Notes under the pieces: generated by a model
Databases searched by the model: none
Told to the model about the DNA's origin: nothing
Seen by the model: only the letters and a program-made list of their open reading frames with translations
DNA from: Poecilobothrus nobilitatus
Taxonomy: Eukaryota > Arthropoda > Insecta > Diptera > Dolichopodidae
Direction: 5' to 3'
Length of the DNA: 64,000 bases
NCBI GenBank assembly: GCA_947095535.1
Contig: OX352772.1
Coordinates: 319,248,018-319,312,017, forward strand
Made by a program: the position numbers and the translations under genes
Shown here: one piece after another, positions 22,401-36,899 of the stretch
How positions within the stretch are numbered: the stretch's first letter is position 1
Layout: each line of letters starts with the position of its first letter

Positions 22401-24265
22401 CATAGATTAATGTTAATAATTAAAATTCTTTTTAATGGATAATTAAAAAAACCGAAATAATTTTAAATAAATTTCAAAAATTTGCACCTATAAATTATCA
22501 ATTTTAAAATTATAGGTATATATACTGACACTATGTTCAACGAATGTTTAGTAAATTTACAACATAATAATTAATTTCTCACCACATAAATGTATCTTAA
22601 GTTTACTGGTGTTCGTATACAACAAAATTTATTGGATGTATACGTACAGGTGAACTAAAGATTAGTTTGAATAAAAATTATTTCAAAACAAAATATGTTT
22701 ACGTCTCATAGACTTAAGACTGGTATCAGTACTGAGTTAAATAAAATTCAACTGAAATAAATTAATTTAAAAGTTAAGGTAAGTGTTTAATCTTTAAGAT
22801 AAATATTAAAAATAATCATCTTTTGTTATATATTTATTTTTATTTTTCTATAGGAGCAGATTTTTTTTTTTTTATAATTATTTAATTATTTAAATATAGA
22901 GCTTAAATTCATCTTATCATCCATTACTCATATTAAGAACATAATTTAAATCAGTTAAAAAATCATTTAACATTGTTGAAATATAGAATTCAATAAATTG
23001 TAATATAAATCGGATTTTATAGATTTGGATTTTTATAAAGTTTTAAATCAACCTTTTTCTACTAATCCTTTAAGTTTATTAATGGTTCTATACATACATA
23101 TACAAAGTATTTATTATGTATATTACAAAAACAAAAGAAAAGGGAAAATCATTTATAATTTTATTTCCATTAGTTTTTCACATTTACTTATATGTATATT
23201 ACTTAGGGCATATAAACATAAATGGATTCAGGCTTTATTTCATCATCATTCAACTAAAATCATTTTATATTATAAAGATTTGATCATCATTTGTCACAAT
23301 AAGATTTACGCCGCTTATAATACTTTCACATAATAATATATTTTATATTATTTTGTATATTAAAAGGAAATTCTTTTTTTTTTTTGTAAAACCCACAGAC
23401 AATAGGATTTTCTTCAACCTTCAAATAAATCCTAAAATTCCCTTTGAAACCGAAATTTTTTCTTTTTATGATACCATATAACCTTGGTTTAAAGAATGAA
23501 ATGAAAAAAAAAAAAAATTAAATAACCCTTTAATAACCAAAAATATAACAAATGTAATGGTATATCAAGTAAAAACCAAAAAAAAAAAAAAACAGAAAAA
23601 GAAAAAGAAAATTTTATAAATAATAACATTTTTCCAATTTTTTAAAGTTTTTAATAATATATACTTTAATTTATGTTATATGCCTGACAAAGAGATATAT
23701 CTATAATTGGGATGAGTAAGAATTTTTAAAATATGCATATGTTTCACAAAGGACACAAAAAAAAAAAAAAAGAAGAAACAAACTAGACAATCAAGTACGA
23801 CATATATAATATTGTTTTTAGGAAAATTTAATTTTTCTAAAAAACTTTTCAAAAAAAGAAAGGAATTTAAAAAAAAAAAAGAAAAACTTTAAAATTTGCC
23901 ATAGGCATTAAAATTTATGGTTTTTATATAACTTTTAAAGTATATTTTCTTTTGTATAAAAGACAAAAAACATTAACTGCTTCAAAAAGTAAAAAAAAAA
24001 ACTTTTTGATTTTTTTTTTGTTTTGTTTCGCGTTTTATACGAAATAACATATATTTATCTCTTTTCTTTTTTTTATTTTTGTTTATTTTTTCACTCGTGT
24101 TATTTTTATCTTTTTTTTTTCATTGTGTTATATTATTGTATTTCCGGACTTTTCTTTTTATTAGCGTAAAATTAATTTGTTTTTATTTTATTTTTTTTTT
24201 TTTTTATTGTTACAGTTGTATTCCATTTTATTGTTTTGGTTTTGTTTTTTTCTTTTTTTTTTTAG
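22401..24265. other. AT-rich stretch without recognisable gene
   Basis: The open frame at 23025-23333 shows no recognisable domain and its composition equals the surroundings. Long poly-A/T runs are frequent from 23370. Confidence 0.55.
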
Positions 24266-24306
24266 TTTTATCTGAAGTACGCAAGCCAACTGAATTTAAG
24301 ACATAA
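24266..24306 (+). CDS. Possible 3'-terminal coding exon (weak)
   Basis: A long T-rich tract ends in TTTTTAG at 24265. The following bases read LSEVRKPTEFKT then TAA in one frame, compositionally unlike the T-rich surroundings. If real, it would be the last few codons of a plus-strand gene whose other exons I cannot find. The alternative frame also ends soon, and T-rich DNA makes fake acceptors common here. Confidence 0.2.
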
Positions 24307-26050
24307 AAAATATAATATACCTACTGATATATAAACTTATATTATAATATGAAGATTAACATTTTATTTAAGGAGATGAACGAAAAATACAATATATGGA
24401 ACAAAAGAAAATTACTGCTATACCTTGTAAAGTTCCTGGTATTATTATGATGAAAAATGTCAAAAAAAAAAAAAAATTTTTTTTACACTAATTTTCATAC
24501 ATATACATCATTATATACATCATATATATATTATATTAAAAATAAAAAAATTTATATGTATTTAGATAATGACGGCTCAATTAAATTTATCTGTATAGTT
24601 TAAAATTGTTAATTATGTTATACCTTGCATTAAATCGTGTACTAATAATATGATCAATTTTAGATTATTTTCTTTTAAATAAAAAAAAAATATTTAACAC
24701 TTATGTACTCTTCAAAAAATGTACCCTCTCTATTTTTACAATAAATAAATGTGTGATCACATCAGGATTACCGAAATGTTTTGGTCATTACCTAAAACTA
24801 TAATAGTCATTATAGCTATCATATTTAATATTCGATAATTAGCTATCATATGAATATTCGATAATTATTCGATATGATTATATTATTATGATATATCTAA
24901 ATAAAAAGTCATAAAATAATCATAAGTCATAACATAACAAATCATTTGAAAAATGTCAAATTACTGATTATTATATACATAAGTATATATAAATTGTATT
25001 TTATACCCTCCCTCTTTCGTATATATGCTATATAAATAATGATTTGACGAATGTTGTTTGAATGACATGAGATGATATTGTTATGACTATTATAATATTT
25101 AGTTATATGAAATGTTGTGCAGCAAGATAAACCAAATCATATGATATCATAATATGATATTTTAATGACTATATTATAGTTAGAGGGATTCACACAAAAT
25201 AATATAAATTTGTTTTTGCAGGTATCTTTTTAAGTATAGGTATATATTATTTATTATATGGTTATATATCTGTACAATTTTAAATATGAAAATGTTTGAT
25301 TGATTAAAATTTTATTATATTGCAAAAGTGACCTTTTATATACAGCATTTAACGGTTCACAATAAAATAAGTGATACATCCTTACTAGTTTATCATATTC
25401 TAAAAATATTCTAAATATTCTAAAAGAAAACATAAATATGAATATGTTGTAAAAAACGTGAATTTATAAATGAAAAAATGAAAAAAAGCTTATGTTATAG
25501 TGTTGAAAATCTTTAGGGATGAATAATTTTAATATTTCCTATATATATACTTATTGTAGTTTTTCATTATTTTTGCGTAATATAGAGATACTATCATTCG
25601 TTGATTTTATAATTAAGTATATGCATCTAGATAATATGGTTCAATCAAAATTATCTGCGTATAGTTTAAAATTTTTAATTATTTTTTAATTTTATTCCTT
25701 CAATTGAAGCGTGTACACAATAATATGACTATTTTTAGTTTATTTAAAGTTCAATTCAATATCATTTTTTATTTTTATTTTAGAAATTATTTTTCAAAAA
25801 TAAAATTTCTGTTAAAAAATTTGTATTTCAACCAGGAATATGATTTTGAAAAGTTTGAAATGCCAATAAATAAATTTAAATATTTGTATTTTTATTATAA
25901 TAATAAAAATAATAGTTCAGTATTCTAAAATTAAATATGTTTGTTTTTAATTAAACAGTATAATATAATATAATATATTTTATTTAATATTTAGAAATTT
26001 CATTGAGGGATGAAATTAATTTAAAAAACTCTACATATTCGAATAACTAT
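24307..26050. other. AT-rich stretch without recognisable gene
   Basis: Includes a local duplication of ATATTCGATAATTA-type words at 24828-24870. The open frame at 25704-25928 is Phe/Tyr/Lys/Asn-rich with no domain. Confidence 0.55.
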
Positions 26051-26375
26051 TTTAATATTTTTACTACAGAACAACAAAGAGGTTTATTTTTAACAACACT
26101 TGGGGCAAAATCAACAGGGTCGATTCTAAGAGATCTAAGAATTATTTTATTTCTCGGAAAATAAATACTTCGATATTCAACTTAACTTTTCAAAGGGAGA
26201 TTTTGGAACATACCGGGTCATCTTAACAACCTTGTGATGGAACTAAATTCATGTGTCCATACCATATTTTTGGTATAGCTAAAAAATGTAACAGGTGTAT
26301 AGATTTTCTATTAAAAATTTTTCTTTCGTTTTCTAAATATTATTTTTAAAACCTATATAATGCCAAAGATAAAGT
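26051..26375 (+). other. Unrecognised open stretch preceding a LINE scrap
   Basis: After TTTTACTACAG at 26057-26067 one frame stays open for about 55 codons (for example NNTWGKINRVDSKRSKNYF). The base composition is richer than its neighbours. It ends just before the LINE-2 tail homology and may be an upstream part of the same element, though I could not match it to the other copies. Confidence 0.3.
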
Positions 26376-26640
26376 TTAATACAGATATTTGAGCGAAGAC
26401 TCTTAAAGCATTGAAATTTCTTAATAAATGTCATCTCAACACCTGTTTCCACTTTACCTATACCACTTACGAAGAAAACTTATACTGTCTTATAGCTAGA
26501 TATCTTACATTACGAGGATACTTGTTCTGACAAGATTAAAAGTCGGATACCTCTATTAAAAACCTTCCAAAGAGAGTTTCAGTTGACCATCGATATGTCG
26601 TTCAAATTCCAACATGGTATAATCCAATTTAAAGAAAGTG
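26376..26640 (+). pseudogene. LINE-2 reverse transcriptase C-terminal scrap (copy c)
   Basis: DNA-level homology to 8700-9110 in the opposite orientation. TTAATAAATGTCATC and the ...AAGATTAAAAGTCGGATACC segment align with the region encoding NKIKSLIP. One frame reads SVDHRYVVQIPTWYNPI, equivalent to AHPYIVKIPRCHNSAY of copy b. Stops and frame changes are present. The homology breaks before the NSFVVR segment. Confidence 0.55.
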
Positions 26641-26715
26641 ATGAATATTCTTTTACTTTTGTTTTATTATAACTCCTTTGTACTCCTATAGAATCCTTGT
26701 ATATAGAGCATCTAG

Positions 26716-26786
26716 AGTCATTTATTATTCATATTTGACTATAAGCTTCTATTTTTGGAATCATTTAGTTTCACTAAGCCATTGAT
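26716..26786 (+). repeat. D-family dispersed repeat, copy 2
   Basis: GAGTCATTTATTATTCATAT, GGAATCATTTAGTTTCACTA and AGCCATTGATTGCTCG align with copies 1, 3 and 4. The GGCTGTAG end is lost. Confidence 0.65.
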
Positions 26787-29700
26787 TGCTCGACAAAAAC
26801 TTTAGTTTAGTTTAGATTAAACATTAAATTTACTTTTGTCATCGAATCAATATTTTATTAATTTTGTCCTCTCAAATGCTTTGTAATTATTTAGGTATTA
26901 ACACTTTTATATTTTAAAATATCGAAAAAAAAAATTGCGCAAAATTCGAAAATAATCTCATATTGTAATCAAACAATAATGAAGATAAATTAAACCTATA
27001 TATTTTAATATAAATAAACTCAGATGATATCTCTTTAAATTTTGATAATATTTATTATTATTTTATATTGCTATTAAATTTTTAATTAATAAATTCTGTA
27101 TAGCCACAATCAATGTATAATACTTTTTTTTTTTTTTTTAATTTTAATGAGTTTTTCTTCGTTTATTATATAAAATTTATAATAAACTTATTTTTGTTTT
27201 ATGAACGGATGTTTTCATGTACATTTCATTATTTATTTGCTGTTTGTGATTTTAGTATAGTATAAGACAAATTAATTTAAAAAAAAAAAAAAACAAAAAA
27301 AAAAATATTTAATCAAATTATGATATTCCTCTGAATTTTAAATTTCAAAAAAAAAAATAAAATAAAATAAATAAATAAAAAACTTTTCCTTTTGTTATAT
27401 AATATTGAAAAGGAAAAAAAATTAAATTGAAAACAAATATAAATTTATATGAAAAATATTTTCTGTGTTTTGTTTTTTTTTTTTTTTTGTTTAAATATGT
27501 ATGAATTTGTATGCAACGAAACAAACCACTAAAATACAAAAACCAACAATTCTTTCAATATTGTACTCTTTTGATTAAATTAATAATAATTTTTTTTTTT
27601 TTCCCCGATTCCATCTATTCTTATATATTTTATTTTATTTATTTATTTTTAAATCGCTTTATTTTGCAAAAATAACGTGTGCTATCAATTTATTTTTATA
27701 TTTTCTCTCACTCTCCCCTTAATTTTTTTTTCTATATAATATATGTATATTTATAAAAATAAAACATGGATTTTAATATAGTTATAATATATATGTACCT
27801 AAAGATATTTTGTTTTTCTTTCCGTTTTTCATTCATATCATTATATCCAGTTATTCAAATATCATCAGTAAAATAGTTTACATTCATAAAGGACATCACA
27901 CATCATTTCCTGCCTGTTATATACTTAATTTTATATCCGTACAAAAATTTACAAAAAAAAAAAAAAAAACCAAAAAAAAAAAAAAAATTCAAAATATCGT
28001 TAAAAGAATTGAGAAAAAGAAATAAAAAATCAAAAATTAAACCAAAAAAAAAAAAAAAAACATTCAAATTGAATCACTTTATAACAAATAATTGAAGTCG
28101 TCATCGTGCAATATAATATAAGTAGTACATAAAATTCATTCAAAATACAATATGTGTATTATATATATAATATGTACATATGTATGTACATCATAATATT
28201 ATAATGTATGTAATATTTGTATATATGCACAAAATATATAAATTATTGTCTTGATTTGCATAATATAAGTACATATAATGTATATATATAATAATATACA
28301 TATGTAGATACTTATAATATATATAAGTGTATAACAATATAATATATAACATACATATTATATTATTATGTTCATATGTATACAATATTAAGGCAAACAT
28401 TCAAAATTTATTGATTGCTTGTTTTGCTGGCAGAGGATGTTATGAGTTGTTTGATACGTGACTTGAATTCTGAAAATTTTTCAAAATTTAAATTTGAATG
28501 TTTAAAAGTACATACCTACATAATATACACGAGAAAAATTTATATTTTTGAATTTTTTTTTTTTTTTTTTTCTACTTTTTATTTTAAACAATGCATTGCA
28601 ATATCGGTTAGTGATTGCAGGATATCTAATGGACAAATATTTGTACTGTTAATTACAACTAAACTTAAATTGGACGATTTTTTCTTTTTTTTTTTTTTTT
28701 TTTTGTTAAAATAATCAAAATAGTACTAAAGTTCTTAATATTTTTAAACAATCATATATATAGGTATTTTCTGTCTAATTTGTATATTAAAAGAGCTCAC
28801 ATAATAGATACTTATAAGAAATACAATATGAAATAACATGAAAGCTTTCGTCATTAGTAACTTAGTTTAGAAATAATATCAGAGTAACTAATTTATTACT
28901 AAGAAAAAAAAAAAAAAAATAGCTTCAATCTTTCAAAAAAACTTTTAGGAATTTGTGGCGGCAGATTTTTTGAAATCTAACAGTGATTTTTTGTTTTAAC
29001 TCCATTTAAAATTTAAATATTATTCCGCGTTATATGACAACGGATCTAAATTAGTTTAAGTATATCTCAAAAGAGTTTTAATTTACCTATACTATACCTT
29101 AATTAAAATATTAACTTTGCATATATTGCATTATAATATTATACAAGTAGTACATACTTGTGTAGATACATGTTTGAATTAATTTGAATTCCGTTACTAT
29201 TAGTATCTGCGTCAGATGCAAAAATACAGATTTTAATTTCTGATTTTTCTTCAAAAATAATGTAGGTACACTTATGTATTTATCTAGATACAATGTATAT
29301 GTATGCATGTAATTTTCCCTAAAAAAATAAAAATCTCAAATCAGAAAATAAATAAAATGAATAGGTATTTTTTGTTATTGTTAAGATTTAAGATGTGAAT
29401 ATTTTTTTTTATTTTGTCTTTTGTTTTTTTTTTTTTTTGCCGCCACCCATCTTGAATGTTAAATTGTTTAGATTAAATGAAGGAATGCTTTCAATAATAA
29501 TGATTGAAATTTTTGGCAATTTGTTTTTGTTCATTTACTATATATATATACATATACCTATATATATATTTTTATATATACATATTATTATAGATATTCA
29601 CTATTTACAGTATTATTAATGCTATTTTCAAAAATGAAATGAATTTTTTTGTTTTTGTTTTTCTTCTTCTTTTTTCTTTATTTTTGATTTTTGTTTTTTG

Positions 29701-29789
29701 TTTTTCTTCTTTGTTACACAAACAATTACCAATTTTCAAAACTTTGATAATTGAAAGTAATACAATGAAAGTTTTTAGCACATTGCCAA
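26787..29789. other. AT-rich stretch without recognisable gene
   Basis: Dominated by poly-A (27277-27305, 27951-27988, 28043-28060) and poly-T tracts and by TATA/GTATGTACAT simple sequence (28140-28390). The listed open frames here are low-complexity (K-, F- or Y/I-rich) and are not called. Confidence 0.65.
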
Positions 29790-30520
29790 AAAATTTTTGA
29801 AAAAATGTGCCTATTAGTTTTACTCTGTCCGTCTGTCCGTCTGTGTTACAAAACTTCCAAACCGTTAAAAATAGAGAAAAATAATTTTCATAAATGTCTC
29901 ATAAAAATATTAATTTGGTGGAAGAAGTTTTTCATATAGTCCCGCGCATTAGGGAACTACAGCCTCTCAAACTTTGAAAAAGCCCTATATTTAAATGTGT
30001 ATATTTCATGTTCTGCTTAACATTTTTTTAATCTGAAAACGCCATTCGACAGCTTTTTTTTTACCTTTATAAATCAAGATCAAAATTTTATATATTTTTT
30101 TAAATTTAGTATTTAAATTTACCGTTATCTGAAAACCAAATTTTGCATGATTTTCCCACCTTTATAACTCCGGCACGCTTTTAGATAGGGGTTTGAAATT
30201 TTGAGGCAAGAAAGAACTTTCAGAATTGGTATAAGTTTCCTCAGAAAGAATTTTTTTGCATCACCCGCTGTTTAAGAGCTATTAGGGTTGAAAAATTGAA
30301 AATATGCAATTTTTAGAAACCAGCTGTAACTTAGGAACCTGTACAAATTTTTTTTCCGCAACATATATAAATTAAAGCTCCAGTAATATATTTTTACATG
30401 TATTAACGGTTTTTCTTAGTTATATAAGGTTGCGGATTTACAGCCGCTCAAAATTACAAAGAAATCCCATTTACAGCCGCCCAAAATTGCAAAAAAATCC
30501 CATTTTCACGTTTTTTCTTA
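29790..30520 (-). repeat. E-family related repeat region, inverted copy
   Basis: The left border reads, on the minus strand, GGAAGTTTTGTAACACAGAC followed by GGACAGACGGACAGAGTAAAA, the E-family signature. The adjoining less AT-biased block carries a short direct repeat, TTTACAGCCGCYCAAAATT and AAAAAATCCCATTT, at about 30436-30505. No coding content. Confidence 0.5.
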
Positions 30521-31754
30521 TATGAAATTTTCAAATGTTGGCAACAGTTTGTATTATCTTCTTTTGAAAATGTGCGCTTTTAAAAAAACATTGGTTTACA
30601 TTCTGCCTTGTTTTTTTTCAACTGAATACACTACATATGCATATACATACATATAATATATTAAATAAATAAAAACTTTTGTAGTTTAAGTTTATTAAAA
30701 AAGTTTTGATAAGAATGATAATATGTTAAAATTATGCAATGCGTTTTATTACAAAAATACGAGCTGCAGTATTTTTAAAGAAAAAAACAGAATTTAAATC
30801 TCTTAGGGAAGTTCATATGCGTGTGTAGGTATGTACTTAGTCAGAAATTATTAAAGTGATTCAATGTTGTATGTGTAGTAAGGAAGCAAAATAAAAAAAA
30901 CATAATAAACAAAAGACAAAAAAAAAACAAATGTTGCTATTATTTTAATTGAAATCAAATTTTATAGGATATACGAATGAATTCTCATATTCTGTTAATT
31001 GATTTGATTTCATTATTTGTAAATTTCAAATCATATTCGAAATCACAGCTCTCTGATATAATATTTTCAAAAAATACAAAGCATTGTTTGATTCATTATT
31101 GATATAAACTTTTATCAAAATCTTATTTAATTATACATATTTTCTTCTATTCTCTATAAAATGGAATAAAAATTTAATGAACTCTTTTTGGAAATTTAAA
31201 ATCTTTTTAATTCAAACAATAAGTAAAGGACAGTTTCTATATGGGTCATATAATAACAGAGAATACTTAAATTAATTTTTTTGACAAAATTACATTCTCT
31301 GAATATCTATTAATATTTTTTTTGCTTTCTGAAACAAAATGAGAAGTATGCAGAGAGAAACAAAGGAAGCTAAAAGGTGTGCTAAAATGAAATGAGAAAT
31401 GGCAAGTGATTGAGACAAAAGGGAATACATTGTATTGTAATTAATCAATAATTCGACATACAATTACTGTGTGACACGATTATTGCATCAATACAGTTAT
31501 TTGTTATTTGCTTGTTTTCGAGGAAATGGGATGTTAAGGTCACTAATTGTCAATTACCCATATCTATATTTCAATATTTATTTTGGACACAGTTTAGATC
31601 CCGGTGATTTTAAAATAATTATTTTTTTCTCTTACTTTAATTTTCACCGACCGTATACAAATTATGTATAAGGTAGGTATTGTTTTCATACTAAAAATTC
31701 GTAAAGATTTTGGCAAATATACACCTCCCCGGTGTTGAGAAGGCTATAAAAAAT
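30521..31754. other. Gene-free stretch
   Basis: The open frame at 31471-31671 has mixed composition but no start context, splice support or recognisable motif. I see no reason to call it. Confidence 0.5.
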
Positions 31755-31774
31755 TGTGTGTGTGTGTGTGTGTG
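31755..31774 (+). repeat. (TG)n microsatellite
   Basis: About ten TG units, followed by imperfect GTCTGTGGG/GTATGTCTG words. The flanking 31690-31960 is moderately GC-richer (ACACCTCCCCGGTGTTGAG, CTTAAACGGCTGAACGG) and looks like part of a dispersed repeat not otherwise present in the window. The minus-strand open frame 31691-31882 is a microsatellite artefact. Confidence 0.85.
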
Positions 31775-31960
31775 GTTATGTCTATGGGTATGTCTGTGGG
31801 CACGTGTATAGCTTAAACGGCTGAACGGAATTTTTTGCAATTTCATATTTAAGGTTTTGACGTAAATATCTCGGATTGGCAAGCTCTTGCTCCAAGAGAT
31901 CGGACAACCGAAAGTGCTAGTTTACTAGTGTACTTTTTAAGTTTTTTACGAATATTTCGT

Positions 31961-34900
31961 AACAAAAAAATTTTATGAGAAAAATTATTAAGAAAAAGTT
32001 GTTACAAAAGTAAAGAGCAACAAATTTGCCATAGAACATTTTTTGATCCGACTAACTTTAACTTTTATTTAATTTTTTTTCTAAGTCCAAATTTCATATG
32101 ATATTATATAGGTATACAATTTATATAGGTATACAATTTTTTTTTGTTTTTTTTTTGTTTTTTTTTTATATTTCTAAAAATTTATATACATACATACATA
32201 TCTACTTATATCTATGCATATTATTCTTTTGTTGATAACATAAAATTAAAACGGTATAATTTTTGTTAGCAGATTCAATATTAATCTTATGTTTGTTTTG
32301 TATTTGTTTACAGTTTTTATTATTTTTTACTTCTAATATTTTTGAATGAAAAAAAAAATCATGTAAGTAGGTACATTACATAATAATGTAAATGGATGCA
32401 AGATGTATCGATGAATGCATATATATTTTTACGATTTCATTGCTTATTATTGTTATTGAATAAAACAAAATGTTGTTAAATTATTAGAAGTGATTTTGCT
32501 TTGATATAAATTATTATGTAAAAAATCTATAAATTTTGGCATTGTACTTTTCGTGTAGTGGCGATCGGTCCTATGGTCGAGACAGCCTATTTTTTTTTTT
32601 TGCTCTTCTCCATTGATTATACTATAATCAATTATGTAAACATCTTGTAGGACAGTTTTCAAACAATTCCCAAAAAAAAATTTTTTTTTTGATAGTAATA
32701 AAAATAATTTGGTAATAAAAGAATTACTAATACTGTGCAGGAAAAATAATTTCCAATGAAGTTTCTAAATCGTTTATTTCTCAGAAATATATGGTCATTA
32801 AATTAAATAGTTATTACTAAGGAGGTAAGGAGTAGGGACACCTACTAACATTGCAAAATTTAGTATATATTAACGACGTACATTTAAAAACAGAAGTAAA
32901 AAAAAAAATGGAAATGAAAATGTCTGTATTAATTAAATGTTTACTTTTAAACATTAATTTTACATGTAAATTATTAACAATTAATTGTAGACACTAATTT
33001 GAAAAGTTTATTTATTTAAAAGCATATCATTTCTTAATGATCTTTTTCTATTTTCTAGATTTTTTTTTTTTTTTTTTTTACGATTCTGTGCATTTTCTAG
33101 TTTCTTTTCAATTCATTTCTTCTTAAAAAATGTAACAATCTTGTCAAAAGCTCCTCAGTTTGTTTGTTTTTTTGCTTCAATTTTCTGTTTTTTTTTGTTT
33201 TTTTTTTAATAAATTAGTTAAACGGAAGAATGAGATAGCAAAAAAGGAATATATTTCTCTTTTTTTTTTTGGTGATTTTTCTTTTTTTGTTACACCGGAA
33301 GAGACATATTATTACAAGAAAAGAAGGAACTCAACAGTAATAAAAAGTATATAAAAAATAAACGCACTACCAAGCACAAAAACTCTAATAAATGTCAAAA
33401 AGCAAAAGAAAAAAAAAATATATATATACACAAAAATAAAACAAGAGAAACTAAACAACATATTATAAGTTATACAAAAATGTTGTGGATAATAAACGCG
33501 TCATATTAGGAAAAAAATAAACACAACAAGGATATGAAAGGATAAAGTAGTGAAATGATAAAATAAAAATAAAAACCAAAAAAAAACCAAAATAAGATGA
33601 AAATAAAAACAAAGTCGAAGATTATAGTAAAAATATAATAACAAAAAACCCAATGTAAACCTAAGTGAAATTCATTTTCATGTCAAATTAGAACAAAATA
33701 AGAGAAAAGAAACAAACAAAAAATAAACAAAAATAACGTAATAATAAAAATGAAATAACACAATAAGGAAACAGAAATAGTTATATAAAATACAAGATCA
33801 TAAAAAAAAAAAAAGTAAAACAAGAAAAAGGAAAAATGAAAATGTGTTGAAAAAGAGAGATGTTTAAGTTGAAGGATGTCTTATAATATGTATATAAAAG
33901 GAGATAAAAAAAAAAAAAAGTGTTATGTTTGACATGATTGCCTTTATAAAACATATAAACCAAAACATATTAAGAATAACAACGACAAAAAATAAAATAA
34001 AATATAAAAAAAACTAAATTAAAAATATATAAATTTGTATAAATTTTATACAAATATTTTATAACATATATACAATTTATACATAATGTTCCTAATATAG
34101 TATATAATACAGTTGAGTAAAAAATATTTGCACTACTTTTTTTTTCCATTTATATAAAAATTTTACAGTATTTATACAAAAATATCAAATATTATGTTGC
34201 AAAAATATTAAACTTAAAAAAAAAAAAAAAAAAAACATTCCAATTAATTAAATTTTAAGGACCTTCATTTACAGTGAACTATTAAGTTTTTTATGTTGTT
34301 ATAAAAAATATTTTGTATGAAATTTTAAACATTTTTTTTTTTAATGTTGATTTTGACTAATATTTAAATTGATTAAGTTATTTAAATGTTTAAGGTGGTT
34401 TATATACCTCTTATACTCTTACAGTTGGAACAATTTTTTATTTTGTAAAAAAACATAATATACAACATAATATTGTTGATTTATTTCAAACCAAGAGAAA
34501 AAGTATCTTTATTTTACAATTTTTTTCCTAATGCACATATTATGCTATTATAGATGTGCTGTTAGAAAATTTTATTTTTTATTTTTACAATCACTACGCG
34601 AATCTGAATGTTTTAAAATTATTGACCACTTCCTGTTCACTATTTTAAAACTCAATTTTAACCAATTTAACCATATTATTTTATTTATATTAATTATATT
34701 AAAATAATACAATAGGATAATGCAATATTGCTAATACTAATATTAATATTAATTTATACAGTAATATTATTTATTTTGTTTATATTATATATTAGGTATG
34801 TGTTTTACACTATGTTTGGAAGCAAGAGCATTTGTTTAGAAAACTTTCAGACAATTAAAAACATTTGCTACCTGTGCAGAATTTAAATTTTTACTTTCTC

Positions 34901-36899
34901 CGCACACCAAGTTTCCTCATTTAATCTAAATTTAACCATAAAATGTTTTCTTATTAATTCTTGCATACTTTTAGGATAATCATAAATAGACAGTAGACAT
35001 AATTAAAATTAATTTTTATTTTGTACACAACTGTATTTATTATATACTTACAAATGAGTGTGAATTAATGTAATATTTAACAGTCATTCTTATAATATTT
35101 ATGTATGTATATTTACATTTTTATGATTAGAAATATAATAAGAGGAAATCCTTCAGCATATAGTACAAATTATTCCGTATATATACAAAATTAAACCAGA
35201 ACTCTTTGAAAAATCTTATTCCATATATACAGTATGAAAAATAAAATTTAAGAATAAAAAAAAAAATTATTATTATTATTATTATAACAGTGTCCCCATA
35301 TTTTATTTACTTAACATCGCGACAAAAATTCTATTCAAAAATAGAAGAGGACATACTTTTGATAAAGTATGATAAGTACGATGATATTCTTGAAAGTTGT
35401 CATTTATTAAGGAAAAATGATAATAACATAATAACAAAAGAAAATATTCAAAATAAAAAAAAATAAAATAAAAGAAAAAAAATTAAAGAAGGAGTTGAAT
35501 ATTATAAAAAATCTAACCAAAATGATGATTATAGCTCTCTACTGATGGTGTCAATTTTTGTTTTATTTTTTATATTTGTATCTATGTGTTATATTTTTTT
35601 TATATATATACGTATACCTATATATATATAAATAATATATTATTTAAAATGTTTATCATTTTTTCCTTCTGTATTTTGTTTTGTTTCATTTTTACTCTTT
35701 TTTTTTTTTTTTATATTATGTGGCAATTTCAATGATAATGAATACTGATTATATTGAAATATTCTCTTTTTGTTACTGGTGTTTTCAGATTTTTTCAACA
35801 CTTTTACAAGAAAACAAAATATCAAATAAATGAAACAATATAAAAAAAAAAGAAAAAAACAATAAGAATAAAAAATTTTGAAATAAAAATAATAGGAAGA
35901 AATAAAAATAATAGAAGATGTTATTACATATCTACATATATTATATAATATGTATGTATCTAAATATGCTAAGAACAAAAAGATATTATGAATAGCCTAT
36001 ATATTTCTATATAATATTCCATAACGTTTATGCTTTTATATACTACCTATGTAGTATGAATTTCTTTAACAGTACTTTAACAGGGTTTTTTAATAAGAAT
36101 GTCGAGATATTTTTTCATTAAAACAAATAAGACTGCACTTTAGCACTTGATTTTCTTCTAACTTTGCACAATCAGATTTGAGCATAATGCAATCATCATT
36201 TTAATCAGATTTGAGTTCCCTGTAGGCCGTAACGTCATTAAAGAGGTTAAATAACCCTTTAAAGTTTAATTTTATGCTTTGTAATTTTTATGATATGTAC
36301 TGAACTAAGATACATTTTACTAATATGTTATACTTATCTAAAAAGTTTCAGGATTTCCTTTCTAAAGTCGAAATTAACACCATTAAGCTTTTTTCAAACT
36401 TTAATTACATATGGATTTTGTAGTCATAAGTTTCGTATTCATTGTATTTTTGTAATTAATTAATTACCTATACTGAATTTTCAATACAATTTACAAAATT
36501 ATTTTTCCCTCAAAGATTAAATATTTTTTTTTTAATTGTTTATTCAAAAGTTCATGTTTCTGAAGCATTATTAGTTGTTTTTGATCTAATAAGAAATTCA
36601 TAATAATTTAGTTTTCTGCAGATATTTTCAGCTATTTTTGATAGATAGGTACTTAATTTAATCAATAATGTATTTAATTCGTTATTTAAATTGAATATGA
36701 ACTGAGGTCAAAATCATTAACTGAGGCCTTTATAAGTAATTCGGATTTTTCTGTAACATTTTCAAAAAGTTTACAAAAGATATAACTTGTATAGAACTAA
36801 ATCCAAAAAAGTTCATGATATATTTATTTAAAATTATGTAGCAAGTATATTTTAACAATATTAACCAATTAAATAACATGACGGATATGACTAATGACA
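31961..36899. other. AT-rich stretch without recognisable gene
   Basis: Includes a strongly A-rich + strand segment at about 33360-34010, an ATT microsatellite at 35266-35286, and many poly-T runs. All open frames here are low-complexity and none shows a domain. Confidence 0.65.

Noticed and set aside
28191..28400. Tyr/Ile-rich frame on the minus strand
   Set aside because: Translation of TATA/GTATGTACAT simple sequence.
31691..31882. Open frame with His/Thr repeats on the minus strand
   Set aside because: Created by the (TG)n microsatellite.
32540..32590. tRNA-like GTGTAGTGGCGATCGGTCC
   Set aside because: No B box at a plausible distance and no pairing arms.
35640..35978. 112-codon minus-strand frame
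   Set aside because: Phe/Tyr/Lys/Asn low-complexity reading of AT-rich DNA without recognisable motif or splice context.
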